From assembly GCF_003841465.1 (NCBI RefSeq), contig NZ_REFZ01000022.1, positions 1 to 43,121 on the forward strand: a stretch of 43,121 nt of DNA, read 5' to 3'. Made by a program: the position numbers and the translations under genes. Shown here one piece after another: positions 7,586 through 17,091 of this stretch (position 1 is its first letter; each line of letters opens with the position of its first letter). The stretch is from Natrarchaeobius oligotrophus (GTDB lineage Archaea; Halobacteriota; Halobacteria; Halobacteriales; Natrialbaceae). The notes under the pieces were generated by a model. That model had not been told where the DNA came from. It did no database searches and saw nothing but the letters and a program-made list of their open reading frames with translations.

Positions 7586-7899
7586 TCGCGCCGGCATCGA
7601 TCGCGTCCGCCCTCTCGTTCGTCCTCTATCACGGCTACGAAGGAACGGAAGGGCTGACCGGCTTCCCGAACATCGGAACCTACCTCATCTTCGGGGTCAT
7701 CCTGGTTCCCGTCTACGTGATGGTGATCGCGTGGTTCGTCGGCGAACCGCGCGACTCCAAGACCGGCCTGATGGGCGTCACCTACCTCGTCGGGATCACC
7801 GCACAGATGTGGATCGGAATGTTCTTCCTGACGATGATCATCGGCATCGTCTTCTACGGTGGGCTGCCCGAACCGTTCGGTTCGGTCGGCCCGCCGTAA
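7582..7899 (+). CDS. Small membrane subunit of the Fe-S/NrfD operon (105 aa), copy 1
   Basis: A 105-residue protein with two long hydrophobic segments (IFGVILVPVYVMVIAWFVG and a second of about 30 residues ending MIIGIVFYGG) and a conserved N-terminal patch LYHGYEGTEGLTGFPN. It overlaps the NrfD stop by four bases and so is probably part of the complex. I do not recognise a named family. It is clearly paralogous to the next gene. A T-rich run after its stop (bases 7919-7936) may attenuate or end transcription. Confidence 0.75.
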   Translation: MIAPASIASALSFVLYHGYEGTEGLTGFPNIGTYLIFGVILVPVYVMVIAWFVGEPRDSKTGLMGVTYLVGITAQMWIGMFFLTMIIGIVFYGGLPEPFGSVGPP

Positions 7900-8007
7900 T
7901 CGGATCGATCGCGGTTCGATTTTCGCGTTTTTCGTCGCCCCGTACGTATCGCTTGCACGTGCAGGCCGTACCACGACTCCGTCGGGGATGGTTACGGTAG
8001 GCGAGCG

Positions 8008-8310
8008 ATGATTCCACACCGCCTGCTCGCGTCCGTTCTCTACCACGGCTACGGACCGACCGAAGGGCTGACCGGATTTCCGAACACCGGAACGTGGCTC
8101 ATCTTCGGCGTCGTGTTGGTTCCGATCTACGCGATGGTCGTCGCCTGGTTCGTCGGCGTCCCTCGAGACACGAAGACGGGGCTACTCGGCGTCACCTACC
8201 TCGTCGGGTTGACGACGACGATGTGGGTTTCGATGCTGGTGTTGACGGTGATGCTCGGGATCGTCTTCTTCGGCGGTGCGCCCGAGCCGTTCTCCCCACG
8301 CGGACCGTAG
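8008..8310 (+). CDS. Small membrane subunit, copy 2 (100 aa)
   Basis: Paralogue of the preceding gene, alignable end to end without gaps after the first few residues: LYHGYGPTEGLTGFPN, IFGVVLVPIYAMVVAWFVG, GVTYLVGLTTTMW. Roughly two thirds of residues match by eye. It starts 108 bases after copy 1, with a gap long enough for its own promoter. Either both copies sit in one complex, or they are alternatives used under different conditions; the sequence does not decide. Confidence 0.72.
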   Translation: MIPHRLLASVLYHGYGPTEGLTGFPNTGTWLIFGVVLVPIYAMVVAWFVGVPRDTKTGLLGVTYLVGLTTTMWVSMLVLTVMLGIVFFGGAPEPFSPRGP

Positions 8311-8478
8311 CGAGGGCGTCCGCTCGCGCACGCGGGTCGTCTCATCACCTCGAGTCCGATCCCGATTTCGGTGACCCACCGCGCCTCTCGACGTCGGTCC
8401 CGTGGGACGGTTCGGTAGCCGAACCATCACACGTATCCCGTTCGGTCCCGTTCGTCCGCTCAGAGTATACGACGCACT

Positions 8479-9570
8479 ATGAGTATCACCGAACACGAAC
8501 TCAAAATCGAACTCGAGGGGATCGAGGACCCGGACATCGGCGAGGACATCGTCTCGCTCGGACTCGTCAACGACGTCACCATCGAGGACGAGACCGCCCG
8601 GATCTCGCTCGCGTTCAACGCACCCTACGCGCCCTCCGAGATGGAGATCGGCAACCGCATCCGAGAGGTCTGTGACGAAGCCGGCCTCGAGGCCGACCTG
8701 CGCGCACACGTCGGTCAGGAACACGGTTTCGACGACGAAGTGTTGCCCCGCGTGCGAAACGTGATCGCCGTCGCCTCCGGGAAAGGCGGCGTCGGGAAGA
8801 CGACGGTCGCCGCGAACCTCGCCGCCGGCCTCGAGAAACGCGGCGCGATGGTGGGCATCCTCGATGCGGACATCCACGGCCCGAACGTTCCCCGCATCCT
8901 GCCGGTCGAGAGCGAACCCGGCGTCACGCCCAACGAGGAGATCGTTCCGCCCCGGTCCGACGGCGTCCGCGTCATCAGCATGGGCTTCATGATGGAAGAG
9001 GAGGACGATCCCGCGATCCTCCGCGGTCCGATGGTGAACAAGTTCATGATGAAGTTTCTCGAGGGCGTCGAGTGGGGTCGACTCGACTACCTCGTCGTCG
9101 ACCTGCCGCCGGGAACCGGCGACGCGACGCTGAACCTGCTGCAGTCGATGCCGGTGACGGGCTCGGTCGTCGTCACGACGCCCCAGGAGATGGCGCTCGA
9201 CGACACCCGCAAGGGCATCCAGATGTTCAACAAACACGACACGCCCGTCCTCGGCGTCGTCGAGAACATGAGTTCGTTCATCTGTCCGAGCTGTGGCGAC
9301 CAGCACGGCCTGTTCGGCACCGAAGGCGCCGACAGCATCGTCGACAGGTACGACGTCCCGCTGCTCGGGCGGATCCCGATCCATCCGGACTTCGGCGCGG
9401 ACGGCAGCGACGGCGCGATCGTCAAAAACGACGAGAGCCCCGTCCAGGAGCCGGTCGAGGAACTCGTCGCGGAGATCTCGAACCGGATCGGCGAGATCAA
9501 CCGCCGCACGGTCGACGAGCACACCGCCGATACGCCCGACGACGCCCTGCCGACCGAACTCGAGGACTGA
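8479..9570 (+). CDS. Mrp/NBP35-type Fe-S cluster carrier ATPase with N-terminal MIP18 (DUF59) domain
   Basis: A cytosolic P-loop protein thought to hold and deliver [4Fe-4S] clusters to apoproteins. Residues 1-85 form the DUF59/MIP18 domain (GIEDPDIGEDIVSLGLVNDV). Residues 94-350 are the deviant Walker ATPase: SGKGGVGKTT (100-109), switch region DADIHGPNVP, and DLPPGTGD. The paired cysteines C269 and C272 (FICPSCGD) are the bridging cluster ligands of Mrp/ApbC. All key residues are present. The preceding 168 bases carry no gene. Haloarchaea often have several Mrp paralogues. Proximity to the 16-cysteine Fe-S protein is suggestive but there is no overlap or shared operon. Confidence 0.92.
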   Translation: MSITEHELKIELEGIEDPDIGEDIVSLGLVNDVTIEDETARISLAFNAPYAPSEMEIGNRIREVCDEAGLEADLRAHVGQEHGFDDEVLPRVRNVIAVASGKGGVGKTTVAANLAAGLEKRGAMVGILDADIHGPNVPRILPVESEPGVTPNEEIVPPRSDGVRVISMGFMMEEEDDPAILRGPMVNKFMMKFLEGVEWGRLDYLVVDLPPGTGDATLNLLQSMPVTGSVVVTTPQEMALDDTRKGIQMFNKHDTPVLGVVENMSSFICPSCGDQHGLFGTEGADSIVDRYDVPLLGRIPIHPDFGADGSDGAIVKNDESPVQEPVEELVAEISNRIGEINRRTVDEHTADTPDDALPTELED

Positions 9571-9729
9571 CGCTTCTACTGCGGTCACCGTTTCCGACGC
9601 GCTCGAGATCCGCGGCAGTTACTGCCGTCGCGATCGCTCGAGGGGACGACGGCGCAGCCAGCACCGATCCCCGCGGCAGCCGCCCGTCAGGGACAGCGAT
9701 TATTGTGCTCGTCCGCGAACTGTCGGCCG

Positions 9730-10059
9730 ATGACGCTCGACAGGTACACCGACGCGCTCGCCGACCTCGAGCCGGCCGACGGCGAGGTCGAAAGCACCGA
9801 ACTGGTCGTCACCGACGACATCCTCGTGAAGGCGTTCGCGCTCGGACCCGACGCCGAACTCGAGCCCCACGAACACGGCGACAGCACCAACGTCTTTCAC
9901 GTGCTCGAAGGGACGGTAACGGTACTGCAGGACGGCGAGAACGAACGAATCGACGCGCCGGGCGTCGTCCTCCACGAGCGAGGGGTCGAACACGGGGCGA
10001 GAAACGACACCGACGAGACGGTCATCTTCACGGCGAGTCTCTGTCCGCTCCCGTCCTGA
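9730..10059 (+). CDS. Single-domain cupin protein (109 aa)
   Basis: A small beta-barrel protein with the cupin motif 1 pattern (ELEPHEHGDSTNVFHVLEGT: two histidines, then Glu-Gly) and a weaker motif 2 (GVEHGARNDTDE). These residues usually bind a divalent metal. The substrate cannot be inferred. ATG at 9730 is preferred because the in-frame TTG at 9703 adds nine residues unlike the family. It is convergent with the asparagine-synthase-like gene, with only 29 bases between them. Confidence 0.8.
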   Translation: MTLDRYTDALADLEPADGEVESTELVVTDDILVKAFALGPDAELEPHEHGDSTNVFHVLEGTVTVLQDGENERIDAPGVVLHERGVEHGARNDTDETVIFTASLCPLPS

Positions 10060-10088
10060 ACCGGACGGCACCGGCACCGCCATCGCCG

Positions 10089-11234
10089 TCAGTCGATCCC
10101 GTCCGCATTCTCGAGCAACGACGCGACGTACCGCGAGACGTGGTCGTCCATCCGCCGTTTGTAGCCCGCCTGCCGGGCCAGCCGGTCGAGTTCGCGGGCG
10201 ACGAGGCTGCCGTACTGGACCGCCTTCTTGTCCCTGGCGGCGACCTCGGCGGGGAGATACCGCGATGCGACGCGCCGGAGGCCCCGCTTGCGGATCTCCT
10301 CGTCGGCCAGCAACTCGTCGGGCAGCCCCAGCGCCGCGTCGACGACGGCGTCGTGAAGAAACGGAGCGACCGGCTCGAGGCCGGTCGCCTCGATCGCGAG
10401 CACGTCGCGGGGAAGCTGGTCGGGGAGGCTCCGTATCTGTTCTCGCACCGCAGCGCGGGTCGTCTCGGCGTCGACGCGGTGATCGAGGCGAACGACCTTC
10501 TCGTAGCCTCCGAACAGTTCGTCAGCGCCCTGGCCGACCGCGAGGGCCTCGTAGCCCTCCGCGGCGACGCGTTCGCCCACGAGAAACAGCGGCAGAGCGA
10601 TCTGGACGTCCATCGCGTTCGTCCGGCCGATGGCTCGCGCGACGCGCGGAACCGCCCGCTCGAGGTCCGCCGGCTCGAGTTCGACTACGGTGAGGTCGCG
10701 TCCCATCGCCGCGGCCGCCGTACGGGCGGCTTCGACGTCGTGGCTGTCCGGAAAGCCGACGACGAAAAGCGGCACGTCGAGGAGTTCCGCGACGAGCGCC
10801 GAGTCGACGCCGCCGGAGAAGGCAACCGCGACGTCGCCCTCGACGGCCCGGGCGGCATCCGCCCCCGTCCGGATCGCGCCGTCGAGGCGCTCGAGCGCGA
10901 CCCCCTCGTCGTCCGGTTCCGGATCGGGGAGCGTCCAGCGGTGGTCGACGGCCGACTCGAGATCTGCGGCGGCCGACGGACCGGACTCGAGGTCGAGAAC
11001 GCCGCCCGCGGGAACGAGGACGGGATCGGCGAGCGGCGTCGGTTCGAACGACCAGGCCGGCGCGTCGGTCGGGCGATCGGCGTCGCCCTCGAGAAAGAGC
11101 GGAACGCGCCCGAGGACGTCGCGGACGAGCCGGCCGTCGACCTCGCCCGCAAAGCCCGCGGTTCCCGGTAGCGCCTCGTCGCGTTCGATGGCGCGGCGAA
11201 CGAGCCGCGGATCCCCGCCGCAGAGGTCGGTCAC
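10089..11234 (-). CDS. Asparagine-synthase-family ATP pyrophosphatase without glutaminase domain
   Basis: A 381-residue protein with the AsnB synthetase fold: PP-loop AFSGGVDSALVAEL and the downstream motif GQGADELFGGYEKV, both intact. The N-terminal 100 residues do not contain the class II glutaminase nucleophile (Cys at position 2), so ammonia or another amine is the likely donor. The true product is uncertain. The start is GTG, overlapping the stop of the PHP gene by four bases (GTGA), so the two are probably co-translated. Confidence 0.82.
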   Translation of the reverse strand: MTDLCGGDPRLVRRAIERDEALPGTAGFAGEVDGRLVRDVLGRVPLFLEGDADRPTDAPAWSFEPTPLADPVLVPAGGVLDLESGPSAAADLESAVDHRWTLPDPEPDDEGVALERLDGAIRTGADAARAVEGDVAVAFSGGVDSALVAELLDVPLFVVGFPDSHDVEAARTAAAAMGRDLTVVELEPADLERAVPRVARAIGRTNAMDVQIALPLFLVGERVAAEGYEALAVGQGADELFGGYEKVVRLDHRVDAETTRAAVREQIRSLPDQLPRDVLAIEATGLEPVAPFLHDAVVDAALGLPDELLADEEIRKRGLRRVASRYLPAEVAARDKKAVQYGSLVARELDRLARQAGYKRRMDDHVSRYVASLLENADGID

Positions 11235-11917
11235 CGGAACAACCCCACGACGCCGTTTCGCACCCGGCGACGGACGCCGCCGGCGGCCTGTCTGAAACTG
11301 ATGTGCCAGGGCGTTCGTTTTCCCTCGACGGACGTCTTTCCCTCGCGAATCGCCTCGAGAATCGCGTCGACGGAGCGCTCGTCGGCGTCGACGCGGGTGA
11401 CGGCCTGCCCGACCATCTCGCTGATGTGGGCGTCGCTGCCGGCGGTCATCGGCAGTCCGTGCGAGCGGGCGAACCGCTTTGCCTGTCGGTTCGCCCGCCC
11501 GGTCAGCAGCCGCGAGTTGTACACTTCGATGGCGTCGCCGGTCGCGAGCTGGTCGCGAGAGATCCGGGCCATGACGCCGTGACGGGATTCCTGAAAGGGA
11601 TGAGGGATGACGGCGAGGCCGTCCTGGGCGTGAATCTCCTCGATCGTCGACTCGAAAGAGAGGCCGGGCGGAATCGCCTCCGTGACGCCCAGCCCCAGAA
11701 CGTGACCGGCTTTGCTCGAGATCTCCATTCCGGGAATGCCGACGAGCCCGTACTCCGGCGCTCGGTCGGCGGCCTCGAGGCTGGCGTCGATCTCGTCGTG
11801 ATCCGTGATCGCGATCGCGTCCAGGCCGATCCCCTCGGCCTGCTCGAGGATGAGATCGACGGGGTCGCGACCGTCGTAGGACAGCGCCGAGTGCACGTGG
11901 AGTTCGACCGACAGCAC
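11231..11917 (-). CDS. PHP-domain metal-dependent phosphoesterase (228 aa)
   Basis: Belongs to the PHP superfamily related to RNase AM/TrpH. Metal-binding motifs are in order: ELHVHSALSYDG at residues 5-16, AITDHDEID, then IPHPFQ and GSDAHISE. The frame stays open far upstream, but the protein is taken to start at the GTG (11915-11917), because the family begins directly with its first HxH motif; a longer version would add about 160 Arg/Ser-rich residues antisense to purL. It likely acts on a phosphodiester or nucleotide. It is the first gene of a pair with the asparagine-synthase-like protein. Confidence 0.85.
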   Translation of the reverse strand: MLSVELHVHSALSYDGRDPVDLILEQAEGIGLDAIAITDHDEIDASLEAADRAPEYGLVGIPGMEISSKAGHVLGLGVTEAIPPGLSFESTIEEIHAQDGLAVIPHPFQESRHGVMARISRDQLATGDAIEVYNSRLLTGRANRQAKRFARSHGLPMTAGSDAHISEMVGQAVTRVDADERSVDAILEAIREGKTSVEGKRTPWHISFRQAAGGVRRRVRNGVVGLFR

Positions 11918-12125
11918 GGATATGCGTTTACGTTGCCTGATGAAAAGCCCCTCGGTCCGGCCCAGCGGCTGCGAGCACGCCGTCGAGTGCAAGCCGCCGA
12001 GCGCTCGAGAGCCGCGGCTGGATTCTCGTCGGTCGCGTCGAGACCGGCGAGGTCGGACCCGACGACCGTTACACGAACGTGCACATAGAAACCCCTTTAC
12101 TGCCCCACTTCCACCACCGACATGA

Positions 12126-14306
12126 ATGAGTCTTGCCGATTCGGACCGCGAACTCGTCGTCTCGGAGCTGGGCCGCGAACCGACCCCGGCGGAGGCGGCG
12201 CTGTTCGAGAACCTCTGGAGCGAGCACTGCGCGTACCGCTCCTCGAGACCCCTCCTCTCGGCGTTCGAAAGCGACGGCGAACAGGTCGTCGTCGGACCCG
12301 GAGACGACGCGGCGGTGGTCGCACTCCCCGAGAGCGACGGCGAGGGCGAAGGTGACGAGCGAACGTACGTGACGATGGGAATCGAGAGCCACAACCACCC
12401 CTCCTACGTCGATCCGTTCGACGGCGCCGCCACGGGCGTCGGCGGCATCGTTCGCGACACGCTCTCGATGGGGGCGTACCCGATCGCGCTCACCGATTCG
12501 CTGTACTTCGGCGAGTTCGATCGCGAGCACTCGAAGTACCTCTTCGAGGGCGTCGTCGAGGGAATCAGCCACTACGGCAACTGCATCGGCGTCCCGACGG
12601 TCGGAGGGAGCGTCGACTTCCACCCCGACTACGAGGGGAATCCGCTGGTCAACGTCGCCTGCGTGGGCCTGACGAACGAGGAGCGACTCGTTACCGCCGA
12701 AGCCCAGGAGCCCGGGAACAAACTGGTGCTCGTTGGCAACGCGACCGGCCGCGACGGCCTCGGCGGCGCGAGCTTCGCGAGCGAGGATCTGGCCGAGGAC
12801 GCGGAAACCGAGGATCGACCCGCGGTCCAGGTCGGCGACCCCTACGCCGAGAAGCTGCTCATCGAGGCCAACGAGGTTCTCGTCGAGGAGGGACTGGTCG
12901 AGTCCGCACGCGATCTGGGTGCGGCCGGTCTCGGCGGTGCCTCGAGCGAGATGGTCGCGAAAGGCGGCCTCGGCGCGCACATCGAACTCGAGCGAGTCCA
13001 CCAGCGCGAGCCGAACATGAACGCCCTGGAGATCCTGCTCGCGGAGTCCCAGGAGCGGATGTGTTACGAGATCGAACCCGACAACGTCGACCGCGTCCGC
13101 GAGATCGCAGAACGGTTCGACCTCGGCTGTTCGGTCATCGGCGAGGTCACCGACGGCAACTACGTCTGTACGTTCGAGGACGAACCGGGCGACCGCGAGA
13201 CCGTCGTCGACGTCGACGCGCACTTCCTCGGGGAGGGTGCGCCGATGAACGATCTGGCGGTCGACGAACCGGCTCAGCCCGACACCGACCTGCCGGACGT
13301 CGATCCCGAGGCGGCCGTCGACGCGGTGCTCTCGAGTCCGAACACGGCCTCGAAGCGGTGGGTCTACCGCCAGTACGACCACGAGGTCGGCGTCCGGACG
13401 AGCGTCGGACCGGGCGACGACGCGGCGATCGTCGCGATCCGCGAGAGCGGCCAGGGGCTGGCCATCTCCGCGGGTGCGGCCCCGAACTGGACCAGCGTCG
13501 CGCCGCGCGAGGGCGCGCGAGCGATCGCACTCGAGAACGCGACGAACGTCGCGGCCAAGGGGGCGACGCCGCTGGCCGCTGTCGACTGTCTCAACGGCGG
13601 CAACCCCGAGAAGCCGGACGTCTACGGCGGGTTCACGGCGATCGTCGACGGGCTCGCCGAGATGTGCGAGACGCTGTCGACGCCCGTCGTCGGCGGGAAC
13701 GTCTCGCTGTACAACGACTCCGCGACCGGCCCGATTCCGCCGACGCCGACGCTCGCGCTCGTCGGCGTCAAAGACGGCTACGACGCCCCGCCGCTTTCGG
13801 TCGACGCCGACGCGGGCGGTGAACTTCTGCTGGTCGGCGACCTCGGCCTCGAGTCGAGCGACGCTCGCCTCGGCGGGTCGGAGTACCTCGCGCGGTTCGA
13901 CGGCAGCGATCGATTCCCTGCGTTGCCCGACGATCCCGCCGCGTTCGTCGAGACGCTCGCGACCGTCGCGAACGCGGACGCCACGGCCGCGGTCCACGAC
14001 GTCAGCCACGGCGGTCTCGCCGTTTCCCTCGCGGAGATGGTGACAGACGACGCCGGCCTCGCGGTCACCCTCGAGGCGGACGACCCCGCAGGCGCGCTGT
14101 TTCACGAACAGCCGGGGCGCGCGCTGATCCAGACCGGCGCTCCCGAGGACGTCCGCGAGGCGTTCGCGGGGGTCGCGCCGGTCGTCTCGCTCGGAACGGT
14201 CACCGACGACGGGACGCTCGCCGCGTCCGTCGGCGACCGAACGATCTCGCTGGAGGCGGCGGAGATTCGCGACCTCCGATCGACGATCGACGCCGAACTC
14301 GAGTAG
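12126..14306 (+). CDS. purL: Phosphoribosylformylglycinamidine synthase, PurL subunit
   Basis: PurL carries out the ATP-dependent amidation of FGAR in the fourth step of purine synthesis, with PurS and PurQ as partners (not in this window). The 726-residue length fits the small, three-subunit form. Hallmarks are [15 protein letters not shown] near residue 35, [20 protein letters not shown] (substrate and metal site), and the second-half motif [17 protein letters not shown]. Both AIRS-like repeats are complete. The start lies about 25 bases after an A/T-richer promoter stretch (12084-12104). It is divergent from the PHP gene across 208 bases. Confidence 0.96.
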   Translation: MSLADSDRELVVSELGREPTPAEAALFENLWSEHCAYRSSRPLLSAFESDGEQVVVGPGDDAAVVALPESDGEGEGDERTYVTMGIESHNHPSYVDPFDGAATGVGGIVRDTLSMGAYPIALTDSLYFGEFDREHSKYLFEGVVEGISHYGNCIGVPTVGGSVDFHPDYEGNPLVNVACVGLTNEERLVTAEAQEPGNKLVLVGNATGRDGLGGASFASEDLAEDAETEDRPAVQVGDPYAEKLLIEANEVLVEEGLVESARDLGAAGLGGASSEMVAKGGLGAHIELERVHQREPNMNALEILLAESQERMCYEIEPDNVDRVREIAERFDLGCSVIGEVTDGNYVCTFEDEPGDRETVVDVDAHFLGEGAPMNDLAVDEPAQPDTDLPDVDPEAAVDAVLSSPNTASKRWVYRQYDHEVGVRTSVGPGDDAAIVAIRESGQGLAISAGAAPNWTSVAPREGARAIALENATNVAAKGATPLAAVDCLNGGNPEKPDVYGGFTAIVDGLAEMCETLSTPVVGGNVSLYNDSATGPIPPTPTLALVGVKDGYDAPPLSVDADAGGELLLVGDLGLESSDARLGGSEYLARFDGSDRFPALPDDPAAFVETLATVANADATAAVHDVSHGGLAVSLAEMVTDDAGLAVTLEADDPAGALFHEQPGRALIQTGAPEDVREAFAGVAPVVSLGTVTDDGTLAASVGDRTISLEAAEIRDLRSTIDAELE

Positions 14307-14398
14307 GTCGTTCCCGTTCGGTCGTCTTCCGTTCTCGGTCCCGGTACGTTGATGTATTCTCGGTGCGCACGGCGAACCAACGACCAGGAGACCGGAGG

Positions 14399-14986
14399 AT
14401 GTCGATCGACCGCCCGTCAGTGCTGATCGTAGAAGACGAACCGGAGCTCGCACAGCTGTACGCATCCCGGCTCGGGAGAGCGTACGACGTCGAGACCGCA
14501 TACGACGGCAACGAGGCGCTCGAATCGATCGACGAGAACGTCGACGTCGTCCTGCTCGATCGGCGGATACCCGGCCTGCCCGGGGAGACGGTTCTCGAGA
14601 CGATTCGCGATCGAAATCTCGACTGTCGGGTCGCCATGGTGACCGCGATCGAACCGGATTTCGACATCGTCAGCATGGGATTCGACGATTACCTCGTCAA
14701 GCCGGTCGCCAGGGAGAAACTGACCGACGTCATCGAACAACTCCTGTTACGATCGACGTACGACGAGCAGTTACAGGAATTTTTCGCCGTCGCGTCGAAG
14801 AAGGTACTCCTCGACGGACGAAAGACCGAAGCCGAGCGAAAATCCAGCCAGGAGTACGCCAGACTCGAGGATCGCCTCGCGGTGTTGCGTGCTCGCGTCG
14901 ACGAGACGGTGTCGGAGCTGCTCGAGGGCGACAGCTACCGACAGCTCTGTCGAGACATCACGCGGGAGTCGCTACTCGACGAGTAA
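14399..14986 (+). CDS. Response regulator with HalX output domain (195 aa)
   Basis: Residues 7-120 are a receiver domain: acidic pair E13-D14 (VEDEPEL), phospho-acceptor Asp in VVLLDRRIPGLPG, T/S in AMVTAIEP and conserved Lys in YLVKPV. Residues about 125-190 match the HalX domain (ASKKVLLDGRKTEAERKSSQ, a helical output module found in haloarchaea). No DNA-binding HTH is visible. ATG at 14399 is chosen because a GGAGG stretch touches it and the receiver begins at once. It ends two bases before the stop of a convergent sensor kinase-like gene. Confidence 0.9.
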   Translation: MSIDRPSVLIVEDEPELAQLYASRLGRAYDVETAYDGNEALESIDENVDVVLLDRRIPGLPGETVLETIRDRNLDCRVAMVTAIEPDFDIVSMGFDDYLVKPVAREKLTDVIEQLLLRSTYDEQLQEFFAVASKKVLLDGRKTEAERKSSQEYARLEDRLAVLRARVDETVSELLEGDSYRQLCRDITRESLLDE

Positions 14987-14987
14987 A

Positions 14988-16913
14988 CTACGCCGTTCGG
15001 CTTCGGTTTCGCGACCGATCGTTCCGACGAGTCGACTCCTCGTCTTCGTCGGTCGTCGCGGGCTCGAGCGTCATCACGCCACGAATCTCGATCCGCGAGC
15101 CGGTTTCGCAGTCGGTCTCGACCGAGAGCGTCCAGTCGTGGGCCTCCGCGATCGCTCGCACGAGCGTGAGGCCGAGGCCGTCGATCGCCGCGTCGTCTTC
15201 GGTCGTGGGATCGAGCAGGCGGTCGATCGTCGACGGCGGCGCTTCCCGCGCGTCGTCGGCGAGGTAGAACCCGCGGGGCTGATCGGCGTCGTCGACGCCG
15301 GTGAGACCGATCCGAACCGAGACGTCGTCGTCAGCGCGCGACGCGACGTCGTCGAACGCCGTCTCGAGCAGGTAGACGAGCCGATCGGCGTCCGCCCTCA
15401 GCGTCGCCGCGCGGTCGACGGCGACGGCGTTCTCGTCGAGGCGGGACGCCTCCGCCGCTTCGGCGACGATCCGATCGAGCCGGACGCGACTGCGCGTCCG
15501 CACGGTCGAGGCGTTTCGAGCGAACTCGCGGACGTCGTCGACCAGCCGCTCGGCGCGGTCGAGCGTCGGCTCGACCGAATCCTCCGCGAGCGGAAACTCC
15601 CAGTGCTCGTCCCCGTCAGTCTCGAGCGCGTCGGCGACGGCCTCGAGCTGCCGTTTGAGATCGTTCGAGAGGACGTTCGCGACGCCCTCGAGGCGCTCGG
15701 TTCGGCGCTGAAGCTCGGTGGTCTGTTCCCGAAGGAGCCGTTCTCGATCGGCACGATCGAGCGCCGCGCGGGTGTTTTCCGTGAGCGTCGAGAGCAACTC
15801 GACGTCCGTCTCGTCGAAGCGGTGTGGCTCGAGCGATCCCGTCATGAGCACGCCGTGGGTTCCGATCGGCGCGATGATCTCCGAACGGATCGGCGTCTCC
15901 GGGTTGTAGAGGCCGTCGACCGCCTCGAGGTCGTCGAATCGCTCGACACCACCGGCCTCGAACACGTCCCAAACGAGCCCCTCGTTCGGATGAAAGCGCG
16001 GGAGACCGCCGAACTCGTCGTGTGCGCCGGCCGTTCCGGCGACGGGTTCGAGATAGCCGTGTTCCTCGTCGAGCAGCCACGCGCCGCTGATCGGCAGGTC
16101 GAGGAGGTCGCTGCCCGCGTGGACCGCGATCGCACAGATCTCGTTCGGATCGTCCGACTCGAGCAGCCAGCGAGTGATCTCGTGCAACGAGGCAGCGACG
16201 CGTTCGTACTCGTGCTGGTCGGTGACGTCGCGAACGACGGCCGCGACGGTGGCCGTGTCGTCTTCGATCGGGACGAAGCGGAACTCGCCCATCCGATCGA
16301 CGCCGTCGGCGTCGGTAAACGGCACCTCGAGCTGGCGTCTGTCCGCGGTGCCGATGTCGACGTCGGTGATCGCCCGGCCGATCTCGACGGCGTCTTCGTT
16401 CGCGATCGACGCTAGCTCGGGGATGATTTCGACGTGTTCGCCACACAGCTCCCGGCGATCGGCCCCGAGAAACTCCTCCATCGCGGCGTTGACGGTAACG
16501 ATCTCTCGGTTCCGGTCGAGCGTGACCACGCCGTCGTGGACGGCTTCGACGACGGCCGCGTGCTGGGCGATCGTCGTCTCCTTGCTCTTTCGGTCCGTGA
16601 CGTCGCGCATGTACACCGAGAGACCGTCTTCGGAGGGGTACGCCTGCGCTTCGAACCAGGTCTCGAGCTGGGCGTGGTAGATCTCGAACGCCACCGGAAC
16701 CTGTTCTTCCATCGCCCGGTGGAACCCGTCGGGAAACTGCGTCTCGACGGTCTGGGGAAACTCGTCCCACATCACCCGACCGATCAGTTCGTCGCGGGAG
16801 CGTTTCAACAGCGTCTCGGCGCGGTCGTTGAGGTAGGTGAATCGAAAGTCCGTATCGAGCGCGAAAAAGGCGTCCGTCACGCGATCGACGATCGGAACCG
16901 ACCGGCGCGTCAC
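14988..16913 (-). CDS. PAS-PAS-GAF histidine-kinase-like protein lacking the phospho-histidine
   Basis: A 641-residue cytoplasmic sensor with no membrane segment. Approximate order: PAS 8-108, PAS 112-235, GAF 236-390, a coiled stretch, then the kinase-like region 405-615. In haloarchaeal kinases the H-box reads LSHDLRNPL; here it is LSNDLKRQL (415-423) with Asn417 in place of His. The N-box stretch (510-526, DRLVYLLETAFDDVASR) lacks the usual Asn. The G1 stretch reads GFYLADDAREAPP instead of an ADDGPGIP-like motif. Only the G2 stretch (DGLGLTLVRAIAEAH) looks normal. It is therefore probably a catalytically dead or signal-only kinase. The C-terminal 25 residues are Arg/Ser-rich. Confidence 0.88.
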   Translation of the reverse strand: MTRRSVPIVDRVTDAFFALDTDFRFTYLNDRAETLLKRSRDELIGRVMWDEFPQTVETQFPDGFHRAMEEQVPVAFEIYHAQLETWFEAQAYPSEDGLSVYMRDVTDRKSKETTIAQHAAVVEAVHDGVVTLDRNREIVTVNAAMEEFLGADRRELCGEHVEIIPELASIANEDAVEIGRAITDVDIGTADRRQLEVPFTDADGVDRMGEFRFVPIEDDTATVAAVVRDVTDQHEYERVAASLHEITRWLLESDDPNEICAIAVHAGSDLLDLPISGAWLLDEEHGYLEPVAGTAGAHDEFGGLPRFHPNEGLVWDVFEAGGVERFDDLEAVDGLYNPETPIRSEIIAPIGTHGVLMTGSLEPHRFDETDVELLSTLTENTRAALDRADRERLLREQTTELQRRTERLEGVANVLSNDLKRQLEAVADALETDGDEHWEFPLAEDSVEPTLDRAERLVDDVREFARNASTVRTRSRVRLDRIVAEAAEASRLDENAVAVDRAATLRADADRLVYLLETAFDDVASRADDDVSVRIGLTGVDDADQPRGFYLADDAREAPPSTIDRLLDPTTEDDAAIDGLGLTLVRAIAEAHDWTLSVETDCETGSRIEIRGVMTLEPATTDEDEESTRRNDRSRNRSRTA

Positions 16914-17091
16914 CGTTGCTCACCCGCCACCAGCGCCGCGGCCGCACGTTCCTCCCCCACGGAGAAATCGGCGTTCGTTGAAAGCATCGACGGACAGTCA
17001 GGAATTACTAGGCGAAGCTCGTATTTCAGTGTCGTGGCCAACTGTTACGGTACGCGTCCGGACGATCGGTTTCCGTTCTCTGGGGGCCGAT

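Noticed and set aside
9072-11171. 699-codon plus-strand frame across mrp, cupin and asparagine-synthase-like genes
   Set aside because: Spans three real genes in other frames and has Arg-rich, non-acidic composition.
11918-12394. N-terminal extension of the PHP protein
   Set aside because: Ser/Arg-rich and overlaps the purL start on the other strand; the PHP family starts at the first HxH motif.
12069-14501. 810-codon minus-strand frame opposite purL
   Set aside because: Antisense shadow of purL; no recognisable domain.
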